A stretch of 64,000 nt of DNA from Oncomelania hupensis. Taxonomy: Eukaryota > Mollusca > Gastropoda > Littorinimorpha > Pomatiopsidae. Numbering within the stretch: the first letter of the stretch is position 1; each line of letters opens with the position of its first letter. Positions 1 through 10,660 of the stretch are shown one piece after another. The stretch spans positions 1 to 64,000 of the forward strand of contig JBAHVR010000272.1 in assembly GCA_036898135.1 (NCBI GenBank), read 5' to 3'. A model generated the notes under the pieces. That model saw only the letters and a list, made by a program, of their open reading frames with translations, did not search any database and was not told where the DNA came from. A program made the translations under genes and the position numbers.

Positions 1-269
1 TTTTTAGCTAAATAGCTCTGTTGCGAATTTGGCCCCCCTTTGTGAGAACACCCACATTTATGAATAGTTCCTTCCGTTAATAAAATGGATAGCATAATAG
101 CATTAGGAACGTACATCAGCCATTGATGTAGAGTGATGTGGTGTGGTGATGGGATGTGGCAATGTGTATCTCTCTGCAATACAGTCCCATGCCATAAAAA
201 ATGTTCTCTAGACTATACCTTGACAGTGCCCCAGTTTTTACTATTTTAAAAAAAAGTGTATATATTGAT
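1..269. other. no recognisable gene
   Basis: AT-rich flank with no convincing ORF, splice-bounded exon or repeat family that recurs elsewhere in the window. Confidence 0.5.
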
Positions 270-1290
270 TTCATTCTATAACATAGAATGAATTCTATGA
301 CATAGAATGAATTCTATGGCATAGAATGAATTCTATGACATAGAATGAATTCTATAGCATAGAATGAATAATATAACATAGAATGAATTCTACGACATAG
401 AATGAATTCTATGACATAGAATGAATTCTATAACATAGAATGAATTCTATAGCAAAGAATGAATTCTATGACATAGAATTTATTCTATAGCATAGAATGA
501 ATTCTATAACATAGAATGAATTCTATAGCATAGAATGAATTCGATGACATAGAATTCATTCTGTAACATAAAATTCATTCTATGCTATAGAATAAATTCT
601 ATGTCATAGAATTCATTCTATGCTTTAGAATTCATTATAATGTTATAGAATTCATTCTATGTCATAGAATGAATTCTATGTCATAGAATTCATTCTATGC
701 TATAAAAATTCATTCTATGCATATAAAATTCATTCTTTATTATAGAATTCATTCTATGTTATACAGTTTATTCACATAGAATTCATTTTATGTCATATAA
801 TTTATTTTATGTTAAAAAATTAATTCTGTTATAGAATGAATTCTATGCGTATAGAATTAATTCTATGTCATGCAATTTATTTTATGTTAAAGAATTCATT
901 CTATGTTATAGAATTCATTCTTTGTAATAGAATTCATTCTATGTTATAGAATATAATTCTATGCATACAAGTGCATTCTATAATATGGAATTGTATTACA
1001 TACATAGAATCTTATTCTCTATTATAAAATGTTATTCTATACAACCGCTATATGGACATAGAATTTTACACTATATTATAGAATGTTATTCTATACAAAG
1101 AATTGTATTCTATGACTTACAATATTGGTTTCTTTTTTATAAATGGAATTTCAACTAATGAATGCTTTTTGTGTGCATAGAATGCTTTCTATGTGCATAG
1201 AATTTACTCTATGTATAGAATGGTCACATAGAATATGGGGCGCCACGTGTCCATTTATTCTATGTGACCATTCTATACATAGAATAAATT
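270..1290. repeat. AT-rich palindromic 19-bp tandem array
   Basis: A repeat of about 19 bp built from atagaat, gaattc and attctat runs forward from about 276 to 550. It then runs in the opposite orientation (atagaattcattctatg) to about 770 and continues as diverged units to 1290. Each unit is itself nearly palindromic around GAATTC, and the two halves are inverted relative to each other, so the array could fold into large hairpins. Related attctatg-rich DNA forms the arms at 2975-3143 and 5033-5131. The short ORFs inside it are repeat artefacts. Confidence 0.9.
1208..1283. repeat. perfect 28-bp inverted repeat with GC-rich loop
   Basis: The arms 1208-1235 and 1256-1283 are exact reverse complements and enclose a 20-nt spacer containing ggcgccacgtg. 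It lies at the end of the AT-rich array. The spacer resembles the ggcgccgtatg outer end of the inverted-repeat element at 2975, so it may be a terminus of the same family. Confidence 0.85.
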
Positions 1291-1801
1291 CTCTGCTGAT
1301 TGGTCGTCCCCTGCGCCTTCTGCGTTATCGTGCCTCGGTGGCACCTTACCCCCTGCCGCCTGGTGTCCCAGAGTGACGGTCGCCTTGTGCAGCTAGGAGC
1401 CCCGTCTGCTGGTGAATATCCTCTCTTGCCCCTAGAGACCGCTGTCTCACCCCATAGGAGAGGGACATATAGCCGTCTGTGCTGTGCCCTCTCCTAGTGG
1501 GTCTTATCTTTTATTGTAATATTTATGTACTGAGTCCTGGACTCGTACCTTATCTTAGTATCCTTTTATCTCATATTTTGTAATCGTAAAGTTTATACAG
1601 TGTAAAGTTTACACAGTTTCATCAGTTTTTGCTTAGTTGTCCTTTGTTTTTCCTTGGTTGTAAAGTTTCGACAGGTCACTGATAGGCCCGTATTTTATAG
1701 TTATTTGTTCTGTTTCGCTTCTAGTCTTCGTCGGACTTGGTTTTTAACGACTAGCGGGCGAATTGTCGCCCTCGTGTTTTTTTCCGATTGTTTTTGCCGA
1801 C

Positions 1802-2973
1802 ATGGGGAAGAAAGCCCGCGGGGCAAAGAGTTCGTTCGGAGCGAACAGGAAAGACTCTCCGGTGGTTAAGAGTCATGTCGAAGCTGATGGTGTCTTGGAG
1901 GCTTGTTCCGCCGCGCCGGTACCCTCACCTGTGTCCATCCCCGCGGCGGACGACCTGGTCGTCACTCCCGTGGATGGCCCCGCCTACACCTAGTAGGAAG
2001 AGACTCTGGAAGACCATGACCGATTCATCTTCTGCGTCCTCTGCTGAGGATATGATCGATGCCGATGTTGACTCCTCCTCGGACCTGGTCCCGGAGGCCG
2101 TGGTCACTGTGACGGAACGTTCCGTCGAGGAGGTTGTGCACCTGGTGCACACCTCCCAGCCCCTGTCACCCGACCCGCCTGCCTCGGGTGAGTCTAACTG
2201 GACTGCTGTGACGGGCAAGCGGAGGGTTAGGAACAGGGTACCTTTGCTCCCTCCTCCTTTGCCGAGCCACAGCCTGTGCCGTTTTCCCGTCGTGATCAAG
2301 TTCTCTGAGAACTTTGATCCGACGCAACTCAAGTCGCTCAGCTGGCGGTTGGTTGAGGTACTGCGCTCGGAGGTTGGCCCTGTAGAGAGAGTCCGACCGC
2401 TTGGCGATGGATGTTTGGTGGGGTGCGTTTCCCGCACCCAACAACTGAAGCTGTTCGGGCTCTCTGCCTTGGGCCAGCATCGCGTCGTTTGCTCGATTCC
2501 CTGCCCCGTCGTGGAGGGGGTTATTCAGGGCATCCCCCCTATGGTGGCCGACTCGGATATGTTAGCCAAGTGCCAGGATTCCGTCGGCCCCGATGGATCG
2601 GTGCAAGCTTGCGCGATCAGATGCTTTCGCCGTCTGAATCGCGCGGATGGTTGTCCGTCGGTCTCGGTCAGGGTCACCGTGGATGCCCCCGTTCTACCGT
2701 GTGCCCTTCTCATCAACTGTAGAGAGTTTCCTGTGCGGCCGTACGTCGCGGAAGTTGTCCGCTGCCATCAGTGTCAGAGGTACGGTCACACTAGGAAGCT
2801 CTGTAAGTCCGCCCCTGTGTGTTCGTCCTGTGGCGTTTCCGGTCATACCGGCGCCCAATGCAAAGCCGAGCGGCGCTCTTGCCTTAACTGCTTAGGCGAG
2901 CCCTGAGGGCTCATGCATACGTCCATGCAAAGAGCCGAATATGGACCAAGCAACAACGTTCTTTTAACTATGA
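1802..2973 (+). pseudogene. LINE ORF1 (gag-like), N-terminal part with zinc knuckles
   Basis: This is an RNA-binding ORF1 protein, expected to coat element RNA. The start ATG at 1802 follows the frame whose RKDSPVVKS motif matches the intact copy at 50975-52918. A frameshift near 1990 moves the reading to the frame that continues to 2906. That frame carries an RRM-like region and CCHC knuckles CHQCQRYGHTRKLC and CSSCGVSGHTGAQC, plus the start of a third (CLNCLG). A stop at 2904-2906 lies in that frame. A further shift restores ORF1-like residues (KSRIWTKQQRSFNYE) up to about 2973, where the AT-rich element begins. Frameshifts and insertion make it non-functional. The family is ORF1 of the Jockey/I/Nimb type; the exact clade is unresolved. 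Confidence 0.8.
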
Positions 2974-3709
2974 GGCGCCGTATGCGTAAAAATGCTATAA
3001 ATAACATTCTACGTATATTATGCTTTCTATGTAAATACAATGCATTCTTTGTGCATATAATTCCTTCTATATACATACAATACATTCTATGCACATACAG
3101 TCTATCCTATAATATAGAATTTATAGATAATGTGCATAGGATGTGTTACACTGTTGTTGTTGGTTTTTTTTATCAGTAGTTGATTCAGCCCCGATACGTG
3201 TAACTCAGATTCGTTTATCCACGCAACCTGTTCACTCAGCATCAAGGCAGGAGTCGTCATATGAAGTTTTCCAACTTTATTCAGCATACATCAACAACTG
3301 CATCACAAATCTCTATCAATCACTTTTCCAACTCTTTCACTTTTTAACTCTCTCTTCTTTGAAACAGTGCGGCACTTATATAGTCTCTCTATACTCTAGA
3401 GAAAGTTCTAACATTTTAGCGTGACGCAATTACAGCCAATCAGAATAAAATTCGTCTCCGGAACTATGCACTGTCTTACGTCATATAACTTTATTTAGAT
3501 TAGAAGAATCTGTTAGCTACTAGCAGATTTATCTAGATGCTTCGATCAAGCAAGCAATTCTAGAAATTTCTCCAATAATATCGACAAACGAACATTATCA
3601 ACATTATACAAAGCTTATTTTAACAACAACGCAAAATCAAATCAAAGGTAAATACACTTTATTATTGCATGCTTTGCAAAATAAAACGATCGGATCTATC
3701 GTGAGCGTC

Positions 3710-4180
3710 ATTACATTACATTACATGATTATTGCTTTAGGTCCAGCGGACTCTTCCGAGCCAAATCAGGACCGGACAACCCCTGATCCGCATAAAAGAT
3801 CTGCTGAAACAACCCTAGTGGTAAAACTGAAAGATCTCTACCAGCCAGTCACTTTACAATAAAGACATCCCACGCATGGGACGGCTGAGGCTGTACTCTA
3901 ATTTATCGAACCCCCGTTTACAAAAACAAAATAGAATACAAACATCATTATAAATTATCAACAAAACACATACATATAAAATGCCTACATTGCTAAATAA
4001 TAACATCACAGGAAGCCCTAGTGACCACCTGGCAGAAAGCGTCCAATATCCCCAAACTGATCCAACAGACCTCATACACAAATAAGGAGTCTTGTCCCGG
4101 AAGAGTTTTCAAGAAAAAAGGTAGGTGACTGGTCAAGCGAAGAAGAAGAAGAAGAAGCAGATTGATAGAACAGAGCAGGA
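3710..4180 (-). mobile_element. L2-like LINE 3' end, copy 1
   Basis: The minus strand carries the same 3' UTR as the fuller LINE at 9130-10660, ending in gtccgctggacctaaagcaataatc and then a short (tgtaa)n tail. The ORF visible in it on the minus strand recurs in the next copy but has no recognisable domain. It lies directly beside copy 2 inside the solo LTR. Confidence 0.75.
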
Positions 4181-5008
4181 ATGAGATTGATTGATTGATT
4201 GATTTATTGTTGCTTTAGGTCCAGCGGACTCTTCCGAGCCAAATCAGGACCGGACAACCCCCGATCCGCATAAAAGATCTGCTGAAACAACCCCAGTGGG
4301 AAAATTGAATGCCCTCCACCGGCCAGTCACTTTACAATAAAGACATCCCACGCGGGGGACGGCTGAGGGTTGACCTCAACTACGCGAACACCCCGGTTAC
4401 AAAAACAAAATAGAATACAAACATCATTATAAATCATCAACAAAACACATACATATAAAATGCCTATAGTGCTAACTAGTACAATCATAGGAAGCCCTAG
4501 TGACCACCCGGCAGAAAGCGTCCAACACTCCCAAGCTGATCCAACAGACCTCATACACAAACAAGGAGTCTTGTCCAGGAAGAGTTTTCAAGAAAAAAGG
4601 TAGGTCATTGATCTAGCGAAGAAGAAGATAGTATAGCAGAGTGAAGGACAGAGCAGGAATAGGAAAGAGTAAATGAGGAAGACAGCGACAGTGGGAATTT
4701 AAAGCACTAAATTTCCATAAAGTGGGGATACTATTTATACTGAAAACCCCCGGCACTCCAACGGGGGTACTGTTGCCGCAGTGAATCTGTCTTGCCTATA
4801 AAGGAAAGACAGGTTTTCAACTGTGGCTTTCACTGTTCCCTTTATAGGTTTGAACAATCTACAGTGGCAAGATTGCTCATGACCCCAAGGGGTACAGGAA
4901 TGAGAAAGAGCAAATGAAAAAGACAGTGACAGTGGGAATTTAAAGCACTAAATTTCCAGAAAGTGGGGATACTATTTACACTGAAACCCCCGGCACCCCA
5001 ACGGGGGT
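4181..5008 (-). mobile_element. L2-like LINE 3' end, copy 2
   Basis: A second 3' end in the same orientation, with an (aatc)n tail at 4181-4205 on the minus strand. It extends further into the element than copy 1 and contains two versions of a block with cccccggcac and ccaacggggg (about 4740-4770 and 4985-5008) and the cagtgggaatttaaagcact block. Copies 1 and 2 together form the insertion bounded by the 12-bp duplication at 3698 and 5009. Confidence 0.7.
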
Positions 5009-5131
5009 ATCGTGCGCGTCTCAAACGTAACATAATATATTGTATGTATAAATTATATGCACATAGAGTGCATTGTATGTACATAGAAAGCACTATATAC
5101 ATAGAATGTTAGAATTTTGACACATACGGCG

Positions 5132-5340
5132 TGTGACGGTGGGGTCTATTGTTGCTGGGTTCTGCACAATGGAATGCTATTACCCACTCGTCTTTCGTCG
5201 GCGGGGTTCGGCTAGTTAGATCGCCCTATGACTAATCTTAATACATTTATTTTTGGGCCGGTCTGTGTGAGGATGGGGTTACAGAGATAGGGAGAAAAGT
5301 GTAAAAGATTCACTGACACACTAGCTCTCGTCTGTTTAGG
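5132..5340. other. unassigned junction sequence in ORF1
   Basis: This stretch joins the right arm of the AT-rich element to the resumed ORF1. About 45 residues of ORF1 (the third knuckle and the segment after it) cannot be read here in any frame, so ORF1 sequence was lost or has diverged strongly. Confidence 0.4.
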
Positions 5341-5913
5341 GTTTCCTCCGTCTCTGCGGTGGGAGCACTCGGTGCTCCCAGTGCCCCCGCGTCGGTGGTG
5401 GTTCCACCGCCGTTCTCTTCTGTGGACCGCCTTGGCCCGCCACCCCTTGTGTCAACTTCCGAGCCCAGCGGGATTTCGAACCATACCAAGGGGCCGCCTG
5501 CGCGTATGTCGGGATGCGGGGACCCCTGGGTCGCCATAAATCGGCTAGAGGCCATGGTGGAGAGGTTTACACTTGCCGGAAGCTGTCCACCTCTAGCCAG
5601 CCTAGCCAGCCTAGCTCCGAGGCTGGTACTCAGTCAGATTTCGCGGTCGAGTTCTGGTAGCATGAGCGATGCAGCAGTTCAGTCTTCCCCCAGCCTCATT
5701 CCTCCCTCGAAGCCAACTCGGACTTGCTCCACCCAGCTGAAGCGCGCTCCTTACAGCTCTGAGTTCCTTAGATGGATGGAAGTTGTTGCTGGCACGCTTA
5801 CTCCCCACTTAGATAGGGTAGAACTGAATGAAGCCCTGGACACCTTTCGCTGGGGTTTGAAGCATGTCGCCGTAGACGACTCGCTTCGGTCGTTCCGTCC
5901 CTGGGCGCTCTGA
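5341..5913 (+). pseudogene. LINE ORF1, C-terminal part
   Basis: The open frame reads VSSVSAVGALGAPSAP and later GDPWVAINRLEAMVERF. This aligns with VSNSEVGTAAAPSVG and RDPWEAIERLESLVASL in the intact ORF1 at 50975-52918. It ends at a stop at 5911-5913 and is followed by a 3' UTR, not an ORF2. It is the downstream remnant of the ORF1 started at 1802. Confidence 0.7.
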
Positions 5914-6645
5914 TTAGGAAACTCCGGGGCTGTTCCGTAGTACGCCAATCTCTGGTTTGCCCCGTTGCCGCTTGGCGCCGGTCTGCCTGCGGATGGTGGT
6001 GTTTTCCTTTTGTCGGCCTGTGCCTTTCACACGGTTTTAAACTTGTTGTTTTAGTGTCCCCACGGTCTCTTATTGGTCGGTGTATTTTATCATCGTATGT
6101 ACATTATTTGAGTTTTACTGGCCTCCCGGCGGCCTCTCCCTTCATTGTTTTTTCGCTTTCCTTGGCTTTTCCCGGTTTTAACGTGGTCCTGAAGGATTTT
6201 TAACTTTTGTCTATTATGACGTTGTTGCTTTTATATTTTAATTTTCCATTTCTGTCCCTGCTCGGCAGACCTGGTCTGTCTTAATTTATAAAAGCCCATT
6301 ATCCACTTGGTTAGTTGTAGCTTATCCCCCTTTGCCCGCTGTAGCATTCCCTCTCCACGGATCACGCCTATCTCCTGGCTACGCCTCCTCCCTCCTGCAG
6401 CGGTTATGCCCATCTCTTTGTGCCGCATTTGAGCGCCCCGCCTATACACATATTTCAACTTCGCCCTATCTACAGCTACTTTGCTTCGCAACTACTTCTT
6501 CCTCGAGCTGCTCGTCGGCCACCCATCCTGCCTTCAACACCAGTCTCCTATACGCATCTGTGTTCGGGGACGTTAAACTTTACTCTTGCAGTTGGTTTCC
6601 AGTCTCCTATACGCATTTGTGTTGGGGGACGTTAAACCTTACCAA

Positions 6646-6859
6646 AGAAGAAGAGAGTTGGTTAGGGAATCTAGGAGATGCGTGTGATGACTGAGCGAGA
6701 GAGCTTATCTTTGGGAGGCGGTCCGACCGGTTGTTGAAAGGTGAGTTAGATTATTTTATCAGAAGTCTTATTTTGAAAGAATTCGGTTTCGGAAATTATT
6801 ATATACTAGTGGTAGGGTACACAGGTTGCTGTTTAAAATGTAGACAGAGAGACAACTGT
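6646..6859. other. no recognisable gene
   Basis: Sequence between the LINE 3' end and the C-rich minisatellite. No feature was identified. Confidence 0.4.
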
Positions 6860-7290
6860 TGTCTGCGAGTTTCATTTGGACGATGATACCTCCCCAGATC
6901 CCCCTTGATACCTCCCCATACCCCCCACCCCCTGATATCTCCCCGTCCCCCCCCCATGATGCCTCACCATACCCCCTTGATACCTCCCCGAACCCACTTG
7001 ATACCTCCCCATACCCCCTTGATACCTTCCGTACCCCCCTTGTAACCTACCTGTACCCTCCTTGATACTTCCCCGTTGATCGTTTCGCAGGTATGGATGA
7101 AAGGGATCGACCTATCCTATCCTATATTAAATTTACGTCCCCGCACACAAGAGCGTATAGGGGACGACGGAATCGACCATCACCATACCCCCTTCGACCA
7201 TCACCATACCCCCTTATATATACCCGTATCCCCGTTATGCCTACCCATGCCCCTTTAAGCCTACCCGTAGCCCCCTTTTACCTACACGTA
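6860..7290. repeat. C-rich minisatellite
   Basis: Imperfect tandem units of tgatacctccccatacccccc type run from about 6885 to 7075. Related catacccccttcgaccatca units lie at 7180-7290. Between them, near 7131, is a reverse-orientation copy of the ggggacg/gcgtata motif found at LINE 3' ends. The predicted proline-rich peptides are repeat translations, not genes. Confidence 0.85.
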
Positions 7291-7310
7291 CTACCCCATC
7301 CCGATCCTTG

Positions 7311-7415
7311 GTACTACTACTACTACTACTAATACTAATAATAATATTGAATATAGAATAATACAAATAGAAATCATAAAAAACACCAAGGTTTTAAAAG
7401 AAAATTTGATATAAG

Positions 7416-7466
<51 letters not shown>

Positions 7467-7477
7467 TAATAATAATA

Positions 7478-7512
<35 letters not shown>

Positions 7513-7519
7513 GTTTATA

Positions 7520-7580
<61 letters not shown>

Positions 7581-7590
7581 TAAAGGTAAA
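7311..7590. repeat. (TAC)n and (TAA)n/(TTA)n microsatellites
   Basis: Short (tac)n at 7311-7331, then (taa)n from about 7411 to 7470, (tta)n to about 7512 and (taa)n again to about 7580. The opposed TAA and TTA runs form a long AT inverted repeat. Confidence 0.95.
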
Positions 7591-7629
7591 AAGCCTAAAT
7601 TAAAAAGAAAAATATCCATATTGTAGTGT

Positions 7630-7735
7630 TAAAAAAAAAAAAAAAAAAAAAAAAGCCCTGCGTGAGATTTGAACTTGGGTCGCCCTGCACGGTAGGCGAA
7701 AGTTTTACTAAGTAAGCTACCAAGGCTTCGTAGAA
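7630..7735 (-). tRNA. tRNA-like pseudogene or SINE head
   Basis: The minus strand reads gccttggtagcttacttagt (A-box-like) and, about 45 nt later, agttcaaatct (B-box-like). It ends gcagggc directly before a run of more than 20 T, which would end Pol III transcription. The outer seven bases pair in five of seven positions, but the T-stem does not pair, so a working tRNA is unlikely. A tRNA-derived SINE fragment is the alternative. No anticodon is assigned. Confidence 0.4.
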
Positions 7736-8079
7736 AAATCAACAATTTTTTGGTCTATATGGGAAAACATGCTGAAACCTCAATTTGATTTTTAATGGAA
7801 GCGCGCGGAATGAGGCTATTGCAGTTTGTGGACATTTTGTTTATTTATTTATCTCAGAAACGGTTAAACGTTCGGTAAGAAAATGTCGGCTATAACAATT
7901 TCGCTGGTTTTGAGCGTACAGCAGACCGATCCGCAGGGCCCAGCACCTGCCCAGATCAGCGTCCATACCGGACAAACTTTATAGTAGAGGCGAAGAAGGA
8001 CTTCCGGCTAAGCAATTTATATATATAGATATTTTATTTTATACAAATGTTTTCTATCATTATTAGATAAAAAATAAAA

Positions 8080-8110
<31 letters not shown>

Positions 8111-9129
8111 AAAATAAAATAAAAAAAGATAAAAATTAAGCAGTTGGGTGGAGCAACATTTTATCATATTTACAGGTTTTTATTGGGGCTTGTAATGACC
8201 GGTCGGAGTCGTGTCTCAAAGTGAGTGTTAGGTTAGGTATGTATGGCTGTGTGTGTATCTTTGAGGGTGTATAGTGCAGAATAGGCCTAGTGTGGGAACT
8301 GAGGGATGGTGGTAGTTCGTTAGCATAGGGTAGTACAGCATGAATGAACTGAATGCCGTGTATTGTGTGCCTGGGTTATTTTGAAATGAATTTGTATTTT
8401 AGGATGTGAATAAGAGGGGTTAATTTCTTTATTATTTTATTAAGTAGGTACGTAAAGGGTTCAAAATCATAATGTGAATTTCTTGTAATTGTTTGAGATG
8501 CTTCATTTTGAAAACTCTGAATATTTTGGATAATTGGAATAAAAGTTGTAGTTTTGATTCCCTCAGTGACTGACTGCTGTCAAGTTATTATGTTTGTGTT
8601 GTGATGGTTAATATTTCTATTGCTCAGACTGCCTGTAGTCTGGAATCTTAATTTATACTAAATTTAGCGCACCTGCCCAAAGCAGTCTGTTATAAGATAT
8701 ACTACGTACGCCCACGAGTTTACAAAGATGAACTAAAAGACTTTGGAGCCTGCGGTGAAACATCCTTGCATAAAAATAGCCGCTGTTGTTTCTAGATCTA
8801 ATTCTATTTCGATCTGCACAACTTCAAGCTGGAAGTCAAGCCAAGATTCACATTTTGAAGCAGTTGGTATTATTATTATTTTATGATGATTAATATACTG
8901 ACAAAATTAGTAATAAAGAGTAAAAATAATACATAACACATAATGCACACATACGATATTTCACATCTATATCAACAATAAAACCATGACAACATTTCAA
9001 AGCGCTATGTATACGTTGATGTCTCTTCACCACAACAAGGCAAAGCAAGTTTATAATGGTCTCAAAAAACAGTGACATTTTTATTGCTAGCACCAAAGCA
9101 ATTATTTATTTCACTAATATTATTCTTTT
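7736..9129. other. no recognisable gene; small AT microsatellite
   Basis: An (aaat)n run lies at about 8067-8128 and a short (att)n at 8870. The rest shows no supported ORF, exon or family shared elsewhere in the window. Confidence 0.5.
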
Positions 9130-10660
9130 TAACTTTACATTACATTACATGATTATTACTTTAGGTCCAGCAGACTCTTCCGAGCCAAATCAGGACCGGA
9201 CAACCCCTGATCCGCATAAAAGATCTGCTGAAACAACCCTAGTGGTAAAACTGAAAGCTCTCCACCAGCCAGTCACTTTACAATAAAGACATCCCACGCA
9301 GGGGACGCTGAGGCTATACTCTAATTTATCGAACCCCCGTCTACAAAATCAAAATAGAATACAAACATCATTATAAATTATGAACGAAACACATACATAT
9401 AAAATGCCTACATTGCTAAATAATAACATCATAGGAATCCCTAGTGACCACCTGGCAGAAAGCGTCCAATATTCCCAAGCTGATCCAACAGACCTCATAC
9501 ACAAATAAGGAGTCTTGTCCCGGAAGAGTTTTCAAGAAAAAAAGGTAGGTGACTGGTCTAGCGAAGAAGAAGATAGAATAGCAGATTGATAGAACAGAGC
9601 AGGAATGAGAAAGAACAAATGAGAAAGGCAGCGACAGTGGGAATTTAAAGCACTAAATTTCCAGAAAGTGGGGATACTTGGGGATCAAATTTATACTGAA
9701 ACCCCCGGCACCCCAACGGGAGATATGTGAGTGTTGAGCTTGTATTTGATCCTATGTGAGTGGAGTTGTTGCAAAAGACGGTTGATGTGGTCTTTCTTTT
9801 TAAGGACAAGACGGACAGAGCTGTTTTGGATGCGTTGAAGACGAGAGATAAAAGAAGCGGGAAGTCAAGCAAGAAGGGAGTTACAATAGTCAAGACGAGA
9901 GAGAATGGTAGAAGTTACAAGTTTGGGTGTAGTCTGTGGTGAGGTACTTGCGTATAGTGGCAATGTGGCAGAGCTGAAAGTATCAGGTGCGAGAGACAGA
10001 AGAGATGTGTTGTTTCATTGAGAGGGTGTTGTCTATGGTGACTCCAAGATTTTTGACAGTAGAAGACAGAGAGACGATGAGTCGGAGAGTTCAAGAGAGT
10101 CAGAGGTGGCTTTTGAGAGTTTGAATGTGTTCCCTATCAGAATGGCTTCAGTTTTGTTGCTGTTGAGTTGGTTTGTTCTCAGTCATCCAATTCTGTACGT
10201 CGGTGATGGTGTTACAGAGAGTGGATAGGACAGTGTCAAACTGATCAGGAGTGGAGCTGTTTTGAAGTTGTGAGTCATCAACAAAAGAGTGATGGAAAAC
10301 ATTGTGTCGGTCAAAGACGTAGTCAAGAGGTTGAGTGTAGAGAGTGAACAGTACAGACCCAAGCACGGACCACTTGGGGATTCCGCACTCAAGCCTGATG
10401 GGGTTGGAGTTCAGTTTGTCAATGGAAAGTGTTCATCAAGAAGTGTGCGAAGAGTGGAGTCACAGTGAAGGTCAGGATCAGGCCGGATCTGAGGAAGGCG
10501 GACAATCAAGAAGTCGCCGGGCTGCTTCTGCACGAAATGACTTCTTTGAGGTTGCAACGGACTACGTGTTTCTTTTGTTTAGGCGGCTTGGCTGAATTGA
10601 GGGAGAAGAGAATGACAGAGTGATCAGAGGTAGTCATTCAGAAAAACACCATAAACCAGG
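9130..10660 (-). mobile_element. L2-like LINE, internally deleted
   Basis: Read on the minus strand, the element runs from the end of an AP-endonuclease (SDHSVILFSLN near 10620) to RT block GIPQ near 10380. RT then continues as GSVLFTLYTQPL with catalytic FVDD in place of YADD (10366-10148). A thumb region KNLGVTIDNTLSMKQHIS and degraded LDYCNS-type sequence follow, and then the 3' UTR shared with the copies at 3710 and 4181. It ends gtctgctggacctaaag plus a (tgtaa)n tail at 9130-9145. Frameshifts and stops are frequent, and the endonuclease-RT linker is missing. L2/CR1 placement rests on motifs only. Confidence 0.75.
10148..10366 (-). pseudogene. L2-like reverse transcriptase core fragment
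   Basis: About 70 residues containing LFTLYTQPLDYVFDRHN, HHSFVDDSQL and DVQNWMTENK, the palm region around the catalytic aspartates of a LINE reverse transcriptase. The usual Y/F-A-D-D is FVDD here. It belongs to the element at 9130-10660 and is not intact. Confidence 0.7.

Larger units (their letters stand above)
3144..5032 (+). mobile_element. solo LTR (Gmr1-like family), itself interrupted
   Basis: It begins tgttacac and ends aaacgtaaca. It shares tracts with the LTRs at 26832 and 34831: a cagattcgttta block, atgaagttttccaactttattcagc-like sequence and gatctatcgtg near the end. The last 20 bp are separated from the rest by an insertion at 3710-5008 flanked by an imperfect duplication, atcgtgagcgtc (3698-3709) and atcgtgcgcgtc (5009-5020). 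No internal retrotransposon sequence is present. The 5-bp flanks of the LTR do not match. Confidence 0.75.
2975..5131. mobile_element. AT-rich inverted-repeat (MITE-like) insertion in ORF1
   Basis: The left end (ggcgccgtatgcgtaaaaat, from about 2974) and the reverse complement of the right end (ending near 5131) align for about 70 bp. They share cgccgtatg, aacattcta, gtatat and tgctttctatgta blocks in the same order. This is the structure of a non-autonomous terminal-inverted-repeat element made of the same attctatg-rich DNA as the array at 270-1290. It carries no transposase, and no clear target duplication was seen. A solo LTR sits between the two arms. Confidence 0.55.
1290..6645 (+). mobile_element. 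ORF1-only LINE copy 1, interrupted
   Basis: A non-LTR retrotransposon with a 5' UTR (about 1290-1801), an ORF1 split by an insertion (1802-2973 and about 5341-5913) and a 3' UTR of about 730 bp. No endonuclease or reverse transcriptase follows ORF1. Its protein matches the intact ORF1 at 50975-52918 over the N-terminal, zinc-knuckle and C-terminal parts. The 3' end holds two copies (about 6543-6580 and 6604-6645) of a motif with blocks tatacgc, tgtgt and ggggacgttaaa, also seen at the 3' end of the 50.3 kb copy and of an L2-like fragment at 14.9 kb. The outer limits are approximate, and no target duplication was identified. Confidence 0.75.

Noticed and set aside
1925..2480. Long minus-strand ORFs opposite the LINE ORF1
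   Set aside because: They are antisense shadows of the ORF1 reading frame, with no independent motif.
3854..4560. Two similar minus-strand ORFs beginning MCMRSVGS
   Set aside because: Both lie in the L2-like 3' end sequence. The similarity reflects the repeated DNA, and no protein motif was recognised.
6859..7065. Proline-rich small protein
   Set aside because: It is made entirely of minisatellite units and has no start context or homology.
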